From Clostridiales bacterium (lineage in GTDB: Bacteria > Bacillota > Clostridia > SK-Y3), in assembly GCA_030156665.1 (NCBI GenBank), contig JASGMB010000021.1, forward strand, positions 1-32,316: 32,316 bases of DNA, given 5' to 3'. Shown here piece by piece: positions 1-8,858 of this stretch. Position 1 is the first letter of the stretch, and the number at the start of each line of letters is the position of its first letter. A program made the translations under genes and the position numbers. The notes below the pieces were generated by a model, which saw nothing but the letters and a program-made list of their open reading frames with translations, made no database searches and had not been told where the DNA came from.

Positions 1-90
1 AAGTTCATACTATTTATTTTTCAAAAACCTTCCTTTGGATGGTTTATTTGTCATGCTCTTTTTTAGTTTGTGACTCCCGCGGGTTTGTTT
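1..90. other. Region downstream of agrB, no convincing gene
   Basis: This is where an agrD-type peptide gene would be expected, directly after agrB on the minus strand. The only ATG-started reading frame with a stop in view encodes 14 residues (MTNKPSKGRFLKNK, ATG near position 54) and has no cysteine, so it does not look like an AgrD precursor. Another ATG sits at positions 6-8 at the window edge and runs out of view with no well-placed ribosome binding site. I see nothing else here. Confidence 0.4.
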
Positions 91-762
91 TCAGACTTCT
101 CCCCCTTTCAATAAAGCTGTCATATTTCTCAGGAATGCATCTAAAATTTTTATTATTAGATGTCCTGGAAATGTTAAAGTTAAAGTCTGCCAAATAAGTC
201 CTATAAGAATACATATTAAGCTTTTCAGTAGTATTATATTTTTAAAATTAGAATATAGGATAAACAAAATAATAATCATTCCTGCTAACACATGAATAAT
301 TCTAATTGAACTCTTTCTTAAACGTTGCTTTGTTTCTTCATTTTTTATTGGCTTACTTGGACTATCAACTGGACAATACTTATAAATAATATAATGCGTA
401 AATACAAAAATTAAACCTGCATATATAAGTAGTCCTATAGTATTAGCACTAATAATAAACTTGTCTACTATTATAGCAAACCCATCAAATATAATTATCC
501 CAATGATGGCACAACGATTAGGTGAAGTTGCATGAGCACCTCCAGAATACTTTCTTAAAAAAGCCGCAGTAAAAGAAATAATTAGTGCATATAATAAAAC
601 ATTGAATAAAACTCCAAATAATACAATTAAAAAAATTGACCAAACTGTATGGATGAGATTAAATGCACCATAAGCTAAAATTTCTTCGCGCTCTTTATCA
701 AGCTCTAATATTAATGAAATTTTACATGCTATTGCATTTGATATTTTCTCAAAAGAATACAT
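91..762 (-). CDS. agrB: AgrB-like accessory gene regulator protein B
   Basis: This 223-residue multi-pass membrane protein resembles AgrB, the membrane endopeptidase that trims AgrD precursors to cyclic autoinducing peptides. What shows it is the segment RKYSGGAHA near residue 70 (AgrB proteins carry a conserved His and, further on, a Cys in this region), several hydrophobic helices, and a length slightly above the usual 190-210. The ATG follows an AGAAGGAA ribosome binding site that lies inside the end of the upstream gene, two bases away, so the two genes are probably translationally coupled. No agrD is visible on either side, so the substrate is unknown. The protein could act on a peptide encoded left of the window or have a non-quorum role. 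The family assignment is fairly sure; the function in this organism is not. Confidence 0.8.
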   Translation of the reverse strand: MYSFEKISNAIACKISLILELDKEREEILAYGAFNLIHTVWSIFLIVLFGVLFNVLLYALIISFTAAFLRKYSGGAHATSPNRCAIIGIIIFDGFAIIVDKFIISANTIGLLIYAGLIFVFTHYIIYKYCPVDSPSKPIKNEETKQRLRKSSIRIIHVLAGMIIILFILYSNFKNIILLKSLICILIGLIWQTLTLTFPGHLIIKILDAFLRNMTALLKGGEV

Positions 763-764
763 AA

Positions 765-1253
765 TTAATTCCTTCTTACTTTTTTATAATTTCTTACATA
801 AAAGATAAATATAATTACTAAACAAAATAATATTAACGATGGTAAGCCATACAAAATTTTTATTAAAGGTTTACCAAGAAAAACATCCACAGGTATACGT
901 AGGACATTTGCTAGAAAAAAAACGTTTATCCATTCACTAATGAATAAAGTAATAACCATAATTAAACCATAGGCAATGGCATTAAGAACTTCAACTTGAA
1001 TGATCTTAACTGATATAAAAATATATATCATAAGAAAAAGAATAGTATGAACTCCAAAATGAATAGGTAAAAATCTTATCAAATATATACTTATACCTAA
1101 TAAAATACCACATATTAATATCTTTTTTATATCTATTTTTTTAGTATTTGTGAATGCATACATTGCAAAAGCGTACAAAATTCCTTCAGGAATTAAGCGT
1201 AAAAATAATTCAATTATGGATAGTCTTAGCATAAAACACTTCATCCTTTTCAC
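765..1253 (-). CDS. Small multi-pass membrane protein upstream of agrB
   Basis: I do not recognise this protein by family. It has about 162 residues and is almost entirely hydrophobic, with five or six predicted membrane helices, short basic loops and a basic C-terminal tail ending KKVRRN. It has no soluble domain. It lies two bases from agrB on the same strand, and its last codons carry the agrB ribosome binding site, so the pair is one operon. By position it resembles the membrane sensor half of an AgrC-type receptor without its kinase; this is inference from context only. The start is ambiguous: GTG at 1253, ATG at 1244 or ATG at 1232. The last has an AAAGGA sequence about 11 bases upstream and is plausible. 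Confidence 0.6.
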   Translation of the reverse strand: MKRMKCFMLRLSIIELFLRLIPEGILYAFAMYAFTNTKKIDIKKILICGILLGISIYLIRFLPIHFGVHTILFLMIYIFISVKIIQVEVLNAIAYGLIMVITLFISEWINVFFLANVLRIPVDVFLGKPLIKILYGLPSLILFCLVIIFIFYVRNYKKVRRN

Positions 1254-1327
1254 CAGTAAACTATTAAATCCAATATTTTCATGCTAATTTATATTTCTAC
1301 ATTCTTTTTAAAAATCCTTCTTTTTTT

Positions 1328-1365
1328 TTAATATTAATAAATCTTTTTAAAAAGATGAATATTAA
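1328..1365. repeat. Palindrome upstream of the agrB pair
   Basis: A 16-base perfect palindrome (ATCTTTTTAAAAAGAT, 1341-1356) sits inside outer arms TTAATATT (1328-1335) and AATATTAA (1358-1365). It lies about 75 bases upstream of the agrB-linked membrane gene and downstream of sigK. It is flanked by a T-run on the wrong side to be a terminator for either minus-strand gene. It could be an operator or simply A+T-rich chance symmetry. Confidence 0.35.
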
Positions 1366-1449
1366 GATACTCTTATACATTAAATCAAAGTTATATTGAA
1401 ATGATTATAGCTAATGAATATGAGATAATATAGAAATATATAAAAAAGT

Positions 1450-1477
1450 AGAGAAGCCTGCTTATACAGTATTCTCT
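1450..1477 (-). terminator. Probable sigK terminator
   Basis: Arms AGAGAA and TTCTCT with an inner CTG/CAG pair form a short hairpin whose loop contains the sigK stop codon. On the minus strand it is followed by ACTTTTTTATAT. It overlaps the last codons of sigK, so it is compact but correctly placed. Confidence 0.5.
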
Positions 1478-2172
1478 GTCTTTAATTCCTTACCTAATTT
1501 TTTTATTGCCTTTTTTTCTATTCTTGAAACATATGAACGTGAAATTCCCAGCATTTGTGCTATTTCTCTTTGTGTTTTGACGTTTCCATTAAGTAAACCA
1601 TATCTTAATTGAAGTACCAATTTTTCTCTATTTCTTAATATGTTTTTCATTTTATTGTATAATTTTTTGACTTGCATTTTTAATTCCACTTCATCAAGTA
1701 CTGATTCGGTATCATTACTGAGAATATCGATAAGTGCAATTTCATTTCCCTCCTTGTCTATACCTATAGGCTCTTGGAGTGAAACTTCATTTTGTGTTTT
1801 CTTTCCTGCCCTTATGGTCATTAATATCTCATTTTCTATGCAACGTGCTGCATAAGTAGCCAACCGTGTTCCTTTACTAGCATCAAAGGTAGTTATAGCT
1901 TTAATTAATCCTATCGTGCCGATGGATATAAGATCATCATGATCTTTACCTGTTGAACTATATTTCTTTATAATATGTGCAACAAGTCTTAAGTTTCTCT
2001 CAATGAGAATATTTTTTGCTTCTTCATCGCCATTTTTAAGTCTTTCAAGATATATCTCTTCTTCTTCACTGGATAAAGGTTGAGGAAATGAATTTGTATT
2101 TGATACATAGGATATTAGTAGAAAAACATATTTTGCAAAAGCTGGTAGGGCAGTTAAAATGACTGAAAGCAT
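1462..2172 (-). CDS. sigK: RNA polymerase sporulation sigma factor SigK (pro-sigma-K)
   Basis: This is the late mother-cell sigma factor of sporulation, 236 residues. The N-terminus (about residues 1-21) is a hydrophobic pro-sequence followed by [14 protein letters not shown], closely matching the processing region of Bacillus pro-sigma-K; by analogy the mature protein starts near Tyr22. Region 2 ([40 protein letters not shown]) and the region 4 helix-turn-helix ([23 protein letters not shown]) follow in order. The gene is continuous, with no skin-type interruption. The ATG has GGAGGTG eight bases upstream. Retention of the pro-sequence implies that membrane-embedded cleavage by a SpoIVFB-type protease is used, unlike clostridia whose sigma-K lacks it. 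A bofC-like gene lies directly upstream, which fits control of this processing step. Confidence 0.95.
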   Translation of the reverse strand: MLSVILTALPAFAKYVFLLISYVSNTNSFPQPLSSEEEEIYLERLKNGDEEAKNILIERNLRLVAHIIKKYSSTGKDHDDLISIGTIGLIKAITTFDASKGTRLATYAARCIENEILMTIRAGKKTQNEVSLQEPIGIDKEGNEIALIDILSNDTESVLDEVELKMQVKKLYNKMKNILRNREKLVLQLRYGLLNGNVKTQREIAQMLGISRSYVSRIEKKAIKKLGKELKTENTV

Positions 2173-2188
2173 TACTAAGGCACCTCCA

Positions 2189-2227
2189 GAAATAGTGTTT
2201 CGTTAAAAGTATATGAAACACTATTTC
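2189..2227 (-). promoter_or_regulatory. 13-bp perfect inverted repeat over the sigK promoter region
   Basis: Arms GAAATAGTGTTTC (2189-2201) and GAAACACTATTTC (2215-2227) are exact reverse complements separated by 13 bases. The inner arm ends one base from the sigK Shine-Dalgarno sequence. On the minus strand the spacer starts a possible sigma-E-like -10 (CATATACT, 2215-2208), with ATA at 2232-2230 as a possible -35 core 14 bases upstream. If that promoter is real, transcription would start inside the inner arm, so the palindrome would act as a DNA operator rather than an RNA hairpin. If transcription starts further upstream, it would be an RNA stem next to the ribosome binding site. Confidence 0.55.
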
Positions 2228-2294
2228 TTTATGTGCATGTCTAGTATCTAGTTAGTAGAAATTTTTTAAGTCTTTTTAAAATTCTTTTGATGTA

Positions 2295-2966
2295 TTAGCT
2301 AATAAAATCTTCTATAAGTTGCACTAATTCCTTTTCAGAATCAACTTGTATTCCTTGTTTTAATTTTTCTCTATCATCTTGTCTTAATTGTGCAACGTTT
2401 ATATCGATGATTTGCTTTAAATCATTACCATCTACGGGATTTAGATAGAAAACGCCTATTTCCCCCTGATATTCTTTTACCAAATAATGTTCCGGACATA
2501 ATGCGTCTATATCTATAGAAATAATTACTTCTTTGTTATCAAATTTTTCTATTTCCCAATCTGGATTAGCTTGCTTAAGCTCTTCTTCGGTATAATTTAC
2601 TATATCTTCTGGTGCATTTGTTACTTCTTCCTGTTCATGACCGCATTTTAAATATTTCCGCTTGAAAGTTATTTTCGTACTAGTACCAATTCTTTGTTTT
2701 TGATTATCCAAATTTACCTGTGTAATAAAATCTTCTGTAGTAACTTCTTGATTTTTTAAATTATCATTGTTTTTATCAATATCCACAGTTGAATTTTCTA
2801 ATACCTCTTTTTCTCCTATCCGTGATTCTTTTATATCAGTAAATTGTTTAGCATCATCTTTTGGGACATTTTTTGAAATATTGATGTAGTATCCAATTCC
2901 AAAACAAAATACTAAAATAAGGAAGCAACAGAATGTCACTAATACGTAGGACCTTCTCCTTACCAT
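2295..2966 (-). CDS. BofC-like sporulation protein
   Basis: A 223-residue protein with one N-terminal membrane anchor or uncleaved signal (residues about 8-28) followed by an acidic, Asn/Lys-rich linker and a soluble C-terminal domain. The segments YLKCGHEQ, ALCPEHYLVKEYQGEIGVFY and REKLKQGIQVDSEKELVQLIEDF match the BofC C-terminal domain as I know it. In Bacillus, BofC sits in the forespore membrane space and restrains SpoIVB, the signalling protease that triggers pro-sigma-K cleavage. Its place directly upstream of sigK on the same strand supports the call. The ATG has GAGGAGG six to seven bases upstream. The distance to sigK (about 120 bases) holds a palindrome, so sigK may also have its own promoter. 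The family call is good; the role is inferred. Confidence 0.75.
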   Translation of the reverse strand: MVRRRSYVLVTFCCFLILVFCFGIGYYINISKNVPKDDAKQFTDIKESRIGEKEVLENSTVDIDKNNDNLKNQEVTTEDFITQVNLDNQKQRIGTSTKITFKRKYLKCGHEQEEVTNAPEDIVNYTEEELKQANPDWEIEKFDNKEVIISIDIDALCPEHYLVKEYQGEIGVFYLNPVDGNDLKQIIDINVAQLRQDDREKLKQGIQVDSEKELVQLIEDFIS

Positions 2967-3146
2967 AAAAATACCTCCTCAGTAATTTGTAACTATTATT
3001 TACATCTATTAGAAAAAATATACCTAATTATATAAATTTCGACATATTGGCAATAATTTATATATCCATTTGACTGTTATTATTTGTTTTTTATTTAACA
3101 TTAACGTTTTTTGTAATATTTTTTTAACTCATAACATTTGTTTTTA

Positions 3147-3155
3147 TGTTATAAT
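3147..3155 (+). promoter_or_regulatory. Extended -10 promoter of the penicillin-binding protein gene
   Basis: TGTTATAAT gives a consensus TATAAT (3150-3155) preceded by the extended TGn motif. No good -35 is present at the usual distance, which is common for extended -10 promoters. It lies about 40 bases upstream of the start codon. Confidence 0.6.
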
Positions 3156-3198
3156 AGGATAGATATTATTGTATATAGTCACAGGTAGGAGGATACAT

Positions 3199-5709
3199 AT
3201 GCAAAATAACAATATGTCTCCTAAAAAGAGACAGAAATCGAATAAAGAAAAAAAAGGAGTATTTAAATTTTTTTCTTTATTTTTCAAGTTACTTCTGATC
3301 ATAGGGCTATTTGCCGGAATTGCTACTGTAGGTATATTGGGTGGTACTTTATACGGATATATAGACACTGTTGATGAACTAAATATTGATAATCTTAAAC
3401 TGAACTTTACTTCTTTTGTATATTATATAGACCCTAAAACAAAACAACCGGTAGAGTTAGAAAGACTATATGGAGAAGAAAACAGGGTCTGGGTAGATAT
3501 CAATCATATCCCGGAACATTTAAAAAATGCATTTATTGCAATTGAAGACGAAAGATTTGAACAACATAACGGCATTGATATAAAAAGAACTTTAGGAGCT
3601 ACCATTAACTATATTTTTAAAGGTAAGACTTCTTACGGTGGTAGTACGATTACGCAGCAACTTATTAAAAATATCACCGGAGATAAAGATGTATCTCCTA
3701 AAAGAAAAATACAAGAAATGTGGAGAGCAATCAATCTTGAAAAAAAATATTCTAAAGATCAAATTTTAGAATTATATTTAAATACCATATATTTAAGTCA
3801 GGGATGTAATGGTGTACAAACAGCTGCCAATACTTACTTTGGAAAAGATGTAAGTGAATTAACCCTTGCAGAAGCCGCATCTATTGCAGGAATTACACAA
3901 TATCCTACTTATTATGACCCGTTTATCAATCCTGAAAACAATAAAAAGAAGCAAGAAATTGTTTTGAAGAAAATGCTTGAACTTGGATATATCTCAAAAG
4001 AAGAACATGATAAGGCTGTAAATGAAAAACTCCAGTTTAAAAAAGGAACCAAACAGCAGCAAGTTAGTAAACAATCATATTTTGTAGATCAGGTGATCAA
4101 CGATGTTTTAAACGATTTGCAAAAAGAAAAAGGATATTCTAAGACGGTAGCATCTAAATTGCTATATACCGGCGGTCTGAAAATATACGCAACAATAGAT
4201 CCCAATATACAAAATGCAATGGATAAAGTTTTTAAAGATTCTAAGAATTTTCCACCACTTAAAGAAGCAATCCAGCCGGAAGCTGCCATGTTAATTATGG
4301 ACCCATATACAGGGCAGGTAAAAGGGATGGTAGGCGGCAGAGGTGAAAAAACAGCTAAACGTACCTTAAATAGGGCTACCCAGACTCTTCGACAGCCTGG
4401 TTCCGCCATAAAACCAATCGGTGTATATGCTCCCGCGATAGAATACGGTTTGATTACCCCAGCAACTGTATTTGATGATGTACCAATTACTATAGGGAAC
4501 TGGTCACCTAAGAACTGGTATACAGGTTATTGGGGCCTTTCAACGGTAAGAAGAGGCGTTGAATGGTCTATGAATATTGTAGCAGTAAAAACACTGCAAA
4601 AATTAGGCATTGATAATTCCTTTAATTTCTTAAAAACCAATCTCGGAATTACATCATTAGTGGAACGAGAAAAGCGAGCAGACGGAAAAATATATTCTGA
4701 TAAACAACTTAACTCCCTTGCCTTGGGAGGATTAACCGATGGCATCTCTGTCATGGAGATGACTGCAGCTTATGCACCCTTTGTGAATCGAGGAAAATAT
4801 ACAACCCCATATACTTATACTAAAGTACTAGACCATGAAGGAAAAGTTATTTTAGAGAAAAAGAAAAAGACGCATATAGCAATGAGTGAACAAACAGCTT
4901 TTCTCATGTCCCAAATGCTGCAAGGTGTTGTTCAGGCGGGTACGGGAACACCTGCAAGATTATCAAATGGTATGCCTGCTGGTGGGAAAACCGGTACTAC
5001 TGATGATGCCAAAGATAGGTGGTTTGTTGGGTATACCCCTTATTATGTGGGAGCCACATGGTTTGGCTTTGATGAGCCGAAGTCAATGAATTATTTTCTT
5101 AATGGCAAACCGAATCCTGCTGTTGTGCTATGGCATGCCGTAATGGAAGAGGTGCATAAAGGTTTAGAAGTCAAAAGTTTTCCCGATGCACCCGGTATTG
5201 TGCAGGTACCCGTATGTATAGACAGTGGTCAAAAACCAACTGAATTATGCTATAAAGATCCTCGTGGTTCCAGAGTACGTATGGAATATTTCAAAAAAGG
5301 AACTGAACCTAAAGAAGAGTGTACTGTTCATGTACTGGAAAAGGTAGATAAAACAAATAACATGCTAGCAAATGAATATTGTCCTCCGGAAGTGGTAGAA
5401 GAAAGAGTATTTATCGTAAGGCCGGAACCTTATGTGCCGGTATTAGATAAAAACGGTAACCCAATACTACCTCAAGATGCTCAGTATGAATTGCCTGCAG
5501 GAGAATATTGCAATGAACATGGTCCACAACAAATCTTAGATGAGGATTTTCTCGAAAATAAAGAACAAAATTTTGATTATAATAACATAAAGGAAGATCC
5601 TTATTTGGAAAATGACATTAATCTATTTGATACTAATAAAAATAATAGTTCAGAAAAGTTAGACAAAAAAAATAAAAAACAAAAACCCTCGAGCCGGTTT
5701 TTTGATTAA
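3199..5709 (+). CDS. Class A penicillin-binding protein (PBP1A), transglycosylase/transpeptidase
   Basis: A bifunctional peptidoglycan synthase of 836 residues. A basic cytoplasmic N-terminus is followed by a membrane segment (about 24-54). The glycosyltransferase-51 domain shows EDERF (116-120, catalytic Glu) and YGGSTITQQLIKN. The transpeptidase domain shows SAIK (Ser402 nucleophile), SMN (457-459) and KTG (597-599). A long acidic, Asn/Lys-rich C-terminal tail follows, ending SSRFFD, with several cysteines (for example near PVCID and EYCPPEV) in the extracellular extension. The start is the ATG at 3199, which follows GTAGGAGG; a TTG 30 bases upstream is in frame but places the ribosome binding site inside the gene. 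It is transcribed alone, divergent from bofC, and is followed by Element I and a long hairpin. Confidence 0.95.
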   Translation: MQNNNMSPKKRQKSNKEKKGVFKFFSLFFKLLLIIGLFAGIATVGILGGTLYGYIDTVDELNIDNLKLNFTSFVYYIDPKTKQPVELERLYGEENRVWVDINHIPEHLKNAFIAIEDERFEQHNGIDIKRTLGATINYIFKGKTSYGGSTITQQLIKNITGDKDVSPKRKIQEMWRAINLEKKYSKDQILELYLNTIYLSQGCNGVQTAANTYFGKDVSELTLAEAASIAGITQYPTYYDPFINPENNKKKQEIVLKKMLELGYISKEEHDKAVNEKLQFKKGTKQQQVSKQSYFVDQVINDVLNDLQKEKGYSKTVASKLLYTGGLKIYATIDPNIQNAMDKVFKDSKNFPPLKEAIQPEAAMLIMDPYTGQVKGMVGGRGEKTAKRTLNRATQTLRQPGSAIKPIGVYAPAIEYGLITPATVFDDVPITIGNWSPKNWYTGYWGLSTVRRGVEWSMNIVAVKTLQKLGIDNSFNFLKTNLGITSLVEREKRADGKIYSDKQLNSLALGGLTDGISVMEMTAAYAPFVNRGKYTTPYTYTKVLDHEGKVILEKKKKTHIAMSEQTAFLMSQMLQGVVQAGTGTPARLSNGMPAGGKTGTTDDAKDRWFVGYTPYYVGATWFGFDEPKSMNYFLNGKPNPAVVLWHAVMEEVHKGLEVKSFPDAPGIVQVPVCIDSGQKPTELCYKDPRGSRVRMEYFKKGTEPKEECTVHVLEKVDKTNNMLANEYCPPEVVEERVFIVRPEPYVPVLDKNGNPILPQDAQYELPAGEYCNEHGPQQILDEDFLENKEQNFDYNNIKEDPYLENDINLFDTNKNNSSEKLDKKNKKQKPSSRFFD

Positions 5710-5712
5710 AAA

Positions 5713-5783
5713 AATAAGACAATCGCTTTCGGCACAAAAATCTAATGTAGATTGTCTTGATATTACGCTTCGCTTCATAATAA
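5713..5783 (+). repeat. Element I, copy 1 (short form)
   Basis: First of three copies of a short intergenic repeat. It begins AATAAGACAATCG and ends CGCTTCATAATAA, with terminal stem AAGACAATC/GATTGTCTT. At 71 bases it is about 20 shorter than the other two: the segment between two near-identical CTTCGGC/TTTCGGC words is missing, as expected from slippage between short direct repeats. It lies between the convergent penicillin-binding protein and uvrA genes. Confidence 0.85.
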
Positions 5784-5820
5784 ACAGCTGAGTTAATGGA
5801 TATCCATTAGCTCAGCTGTT
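5783..5820. terminator. Long hairpin between convergent pbp and uvrA
   Basis: Arms AACAGCTGAG and CTCAGCTGTT extend through a G-U step into the palindrome TAATGGATATCCATTA, giving about 19 pairs with almost no loop. Trailing T-runs are weak (TTCTATT on plus, TTTATTAT on minus), so it is probably a bidirectional terminator for the convergent genes. It directly abuts Element I copy 1. Confidence 0.7.
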
Positions 5821-5885
5821 CTATTAGATACTTCGTTAAGTTTTTTAACTTCTAAAAATATTTAACACTTTGAAAAAATATCATA

Positions 5886-8711
5886 TTATCCTAATATTCT
5901 CTTTAAATACTGACCGGTATACGATTGTTCACATTGAGATACGTCTTCAGGTGTTCCTTCACACACAACAGTACCCCCTCGGTCTCCACCTTCCGGCCCA
6001 AGGTCTATAAGATAGTCAGCTGTTTTTATTACATCAAGATTATGTTCAATAACTACAACAGTATTGCCAGATTCAACTAATCTCTGAAGTACACCAATCA
6101 ATTTATGCACATCTGCAATATGAAGACCTGTTGTCGGTTCATCCAAAATATAAATCGTTTTTCCTGTACTCCTCTTACTTAACTCAGTAGCTAATTTTAT
6201 TCTTTGTGCTTCTCCTCCGGATAAGGTAGTTGATGATTGCCCAATTTTTATATATCCAAGACCAACATCATATAATGTTTGCAGCTTTCTTTGAATGCGA
6301 GGAATGTTCTGAAAGAATTCTAAGCCTTCTTCTACCGTCATTTCCAATACATCAGAGATATTTTTACCTTTATATTTTACTTCAAGGGTTTCACGATTAT
6401 ATCTTTTACCTTTGCATACTTCACATGGGACATAAACATCAGGCAAAAAGTGCATTTCAATTTTTATAATCCCATCACCACTGCAAGCTTCACAACGTCC
6501 ACCTTTTACATTAAAACTAAATCGCCCCGGCTTATATCCTCGTATTTTTGCTTCATTCGTATTGGTAAATACATCTCTAATATCAGTAAAAACCCCTGTA
6601 TAAGTGGCCGGGTTAGATCTTGGTGTTCTACCTATCGGCGATTGATCAATATTAATGACTTTATCAAGATACTGCAAACCTTTTATATCTTTATGAAGTC
6701 CTGGTTTAATTTTTGCTTTATTAAGTTCACTTGCAAGCTTTTTATATAAAATTTCATTAATTAAAGAACTTTTTCCCGATCCTGACACACCAGTAACACA
6801 TGTAAATAAACCTAAAGGTATCTTTACATCAATATTTTTAAGATTGTTTTCTTTAGCACCTATAATATTTAACCATTTCCCATTAGGTTTTCTCCTACTT
6901 TGAGGAATTCCTATCTTCTTTTTGCCACTAAGATAAAGTCCTGTTTCTGATTTCTCACACTGTTTTATTGCTTCTACTGGACCGGCTGCTACCACATAAC
7001 CTCCATGTATACCAGCTCCAGGTCCTATATCAATAATATGATCAGCGGCATACATCGTATCTTCATCATGTTCAACGACAATAAGTGTGTTTCCTAAATC
7101 CCTAAGTTTTTTTAATGTTTTTAGAAGTCTGTCATTATCCCTTTGATGCAAACCAATGCTAGGTTCATCCAAAATATATAGCACGCCCATCAGGCTGGAA
7201 CCTATTTGGGTAGCTAAACGGATTCTCTGCGCTTCTCCCCCGGATAAAGTTCCTGCAGACCTGGAAAGAGTTAAATATTCTAAGCCTACATCTTTTAGAA
7301 ATCCCAACCGCGCATTAATTTCCTTTAGTATTTGCCGAGCAATCATTTGCTCTTTTTCAGTTAATTGTAAATTACGGAAGAATTCTATTGCTTCTATAAT
7401 GGACATCTGTGTTACATCAAAAATATTTTTATGATTTACCGTAACCCCTAAGCTTTCTTTACGCAACCTTGCACCATTACATTCTGGACATGAATTGGTA
7501 GTCATTAAACTTTCCAATTCTGCTCTTATCCAGTCAGATTGTGTTTCTTTATATCTTCGTTCCAGATTATTAATTACGCCTTCAAACGAAGAAGTAAATG
7601 CCCCTTTCCCATAGTCTCTTTCGTAAGATACTTTTATTTTCTCTCCTTTTGTACCATATAATATAATATTCAGTATTTTTTCAGGTAGGTCTTTTATCGG
7701 TGTATCTAAGCTAAACCCATAGTGTTTTGATAATGCTTCAAAAAACATCCGTGACATACTTTCTTCGTTAGCAGTATTCCATCCACCAACATTAATTGCA
7801 CCTTCAGCAATGGTTTTGTTTTTGTCAGGAATCACTAAATCCGGATCTATTTTCATTAAAGTGCCTAATCCACTACAGTGTGGGCAAGCACCAAATGGAC
7901 TATTAAAAGAAAACATTCTAGGAGAAAGTTCTTCCATACTAATGTTGCAATCAGCACACGCATAATTTTGACTAAAAACAATCTCTTGTTTACCAATTAC
8001 ATCAATAATGACAATTCCTCCTGATAACTGCAACGCTGTCTCTAGAGAATCAACAAGTCTTTTCCTAATGTCCTTGCGTATAATCAGTCTATCAATTACA
8101 ATCTCAATATTATGCTTTTTATTTTTATTTAGTTTTATCTCCTCAGATAGTTCTCTAACTTCTCCGTTTACTCTTACTCTCACATACCCGTTCCTCTTTG
8201 CATCTTCAAAAACCTTTTGGTGTTCACCTTTTCTAGACCGTATTATAGGAGCGAGTATCTGTATCCTTGTTCTTTCTTCTAATTCTAAAATATGATCTAC
8301 AATTTGATCAATTGTCTGTTGATTGATGATTTTGCCACACTTAGGGCAGTGAGGAATTCCTATTCGTGCAAAAAGCAACCTTAAATAGTCATAAATCTCC
8401 GTTACAGTTCCCACCGTAGAACGTGGATTTTTGCTAGTCGTTTTTTGATCAATAGAGATTGCCGGTGAAAGACCCTCAATATAATCTACATCCGGCTTTT
8501 CCATTTGCCCCAAAAATTGTCTTGCATATGCTGAAAGAGATTCTACATATCTTCTCTGACCTTCCGCATAGATAGTATCAAATGCTAAAGAAGATTTTCC
8601 TGAACCACTAAGCCCTGTCAGTACTACAAATTTATCTCTTGGAATCTCAATATCAATATTTTTTAAATTGTGTTCTCTTGCACCTTTTATAAAAATATTA
8701 TTTCGTGACAT
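5886..8711 (-). CDS. uvrA: Excinuclease ABC subunit A (UvrA)
   Basis: The damage-sensing ATPase of nucleotide excision repair, 941 residues, the usual length. There are two ABC modules: Walker A GLSGSGKS (33-40) and GVSGSGKS (near 640), each with an LSGGEAQRI signature and LDEP Walker B. Zinc-finger cysteine pairs are visible (CPKCG, CADC...CPHC, CPECNG, and CEACSG...CEVCKG). UvrA dimers load UvrB on damaged DNA. The ATG follows GGGGAAGAG. It is the second gene of a uvrB-uvrA unit, 147 bases after uvrB, and shares the SOS-type promoter upstream of uvrB unless the spacer carries its own. Nothing is missing. Confidence 0.97.
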   Translation of the reverse strand: MSRNNIFIKGAREHNLKNIDIEIPRDKFVVLTGLSGSGKSSLAFDTIYAEGQRRYVESLSAYARQFLGQMEKPDVDYIEGLSPAISIDQKTTSKNPRSTVGTVTEIYDYLRLLFARIGIPHCPKCGKIINQQTIDQIVDHILELEERTRIQILAPIIRSRKGEHQKVFEDAKRNGYVRVRVNGEVRELSEEIKLNKNKKHNIEIVIDRLIIRKDIRKRLVDSLETALQLSGGIVIIDVIGKQEIVFSQNYACADCNISMEELSPRMFSFNSPFGACPHCSGLGTLMKIDPDLVIPDKNKTIAEGAINVGGWNTANEESMSRMFFEALSKHYGFSLDTPIKDLPEKILNIILYGTKGEKIKVSYERDYGKGAFTSSFEGVINNLERRYKETQSDWIRAELESLMTTNSCPECNGARLRKESLGVTVNHKNIFDVTQMSIIEAIEFFRNLQLTEKEQMIARQILKEINARLGFLKDVGLEYLTLSRSAGTLSGGEAQRIRLATQIGSSLMGVLYILDEPSIGLHQRDNDRLLKTLKKLRDLGNTLIVVEHDEDTMYAADHIIDIGPGAGIHGGYVVAAGPVEAIKQCEKSETGLYLSGKKKIGIPQSRRKPNGKWLNIIGAKENNLKNIDVKIPLGLFTCVTGVSGSGKSSLINEILYKKLASELNKAKIKPGLHKDIKGLQYLDKVINIDQSPIGRTPRSNPATYTGVFTDIRDVFTNTNEAKIRGYKPGRFSFNVKGGRCEACSGDGIIKIEMHFLPDVYVPCEVCKGKRYNRETLEVKYKGKNISDVLEMTVEEGLEFFQNIPRIQRKLQTLYDVGLGYIKIGQSSTTLSGGEAQRIKLATELSKRSTGKTIYILDEPTTGLHIADVHKLIGVLQRLVESGNTVVVIEHNLDVIKTADYLIDLGPEGGDRGGTVVCEGTPEDVSQCEQSYTGQYLKRILG

Positions 8712-8737
8712 ATTTCTCTTCCCCTATACTAAGTTGG

Positions 8738-8830
8738 TAGTTTACAGTTCACAGTCACAGGTGATATATTTATCTAATAAACTTTTTATAATAAAAAATC
8801 ACTGTAAACAGTTAACCATGAACCATAAAC
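8738..8830. repeat. Imperfect inverted repeat in the uvrB-uvrA spacer
   Basis: The spacer carries words of the type GTTTACAGTTCACAG on one side and CACTGTAAACAGTTAACC on the other, which pair imperfectly around an A+T-rich centre. A similar vocabulary (AGTTCACAATT, AACAGTTTGCAACT) occurs in the gatA-gatB spacer near 19531-19562. This may be the trace of a small repeat family; the evidence is weak. Confidence 0.35.
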
Positions 8831-8858
8831 TTCTTCAGTTATCATTAATTCTGTACTA

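Noticed and set aside
12-56. 14-residue peptide MTNKPSKGRFLKNK as AgrD
   Set aside because: No cysteine, no amphipathic leader and no good ribosome binding site; far shorter than known AgrD.
3169-3198. TTG start giving ten extra residues on the penicillin-binding protein
   Set aside because: The GGAGG ribosome binding site lies inside this extension; the ATG at 3199 is correctly spaced.
6230-8295. Plus-strand frames of 79-99 codons within uvrA
   Set aside because: Shadows of the uvrA coding strand with no ribosome binding sites.
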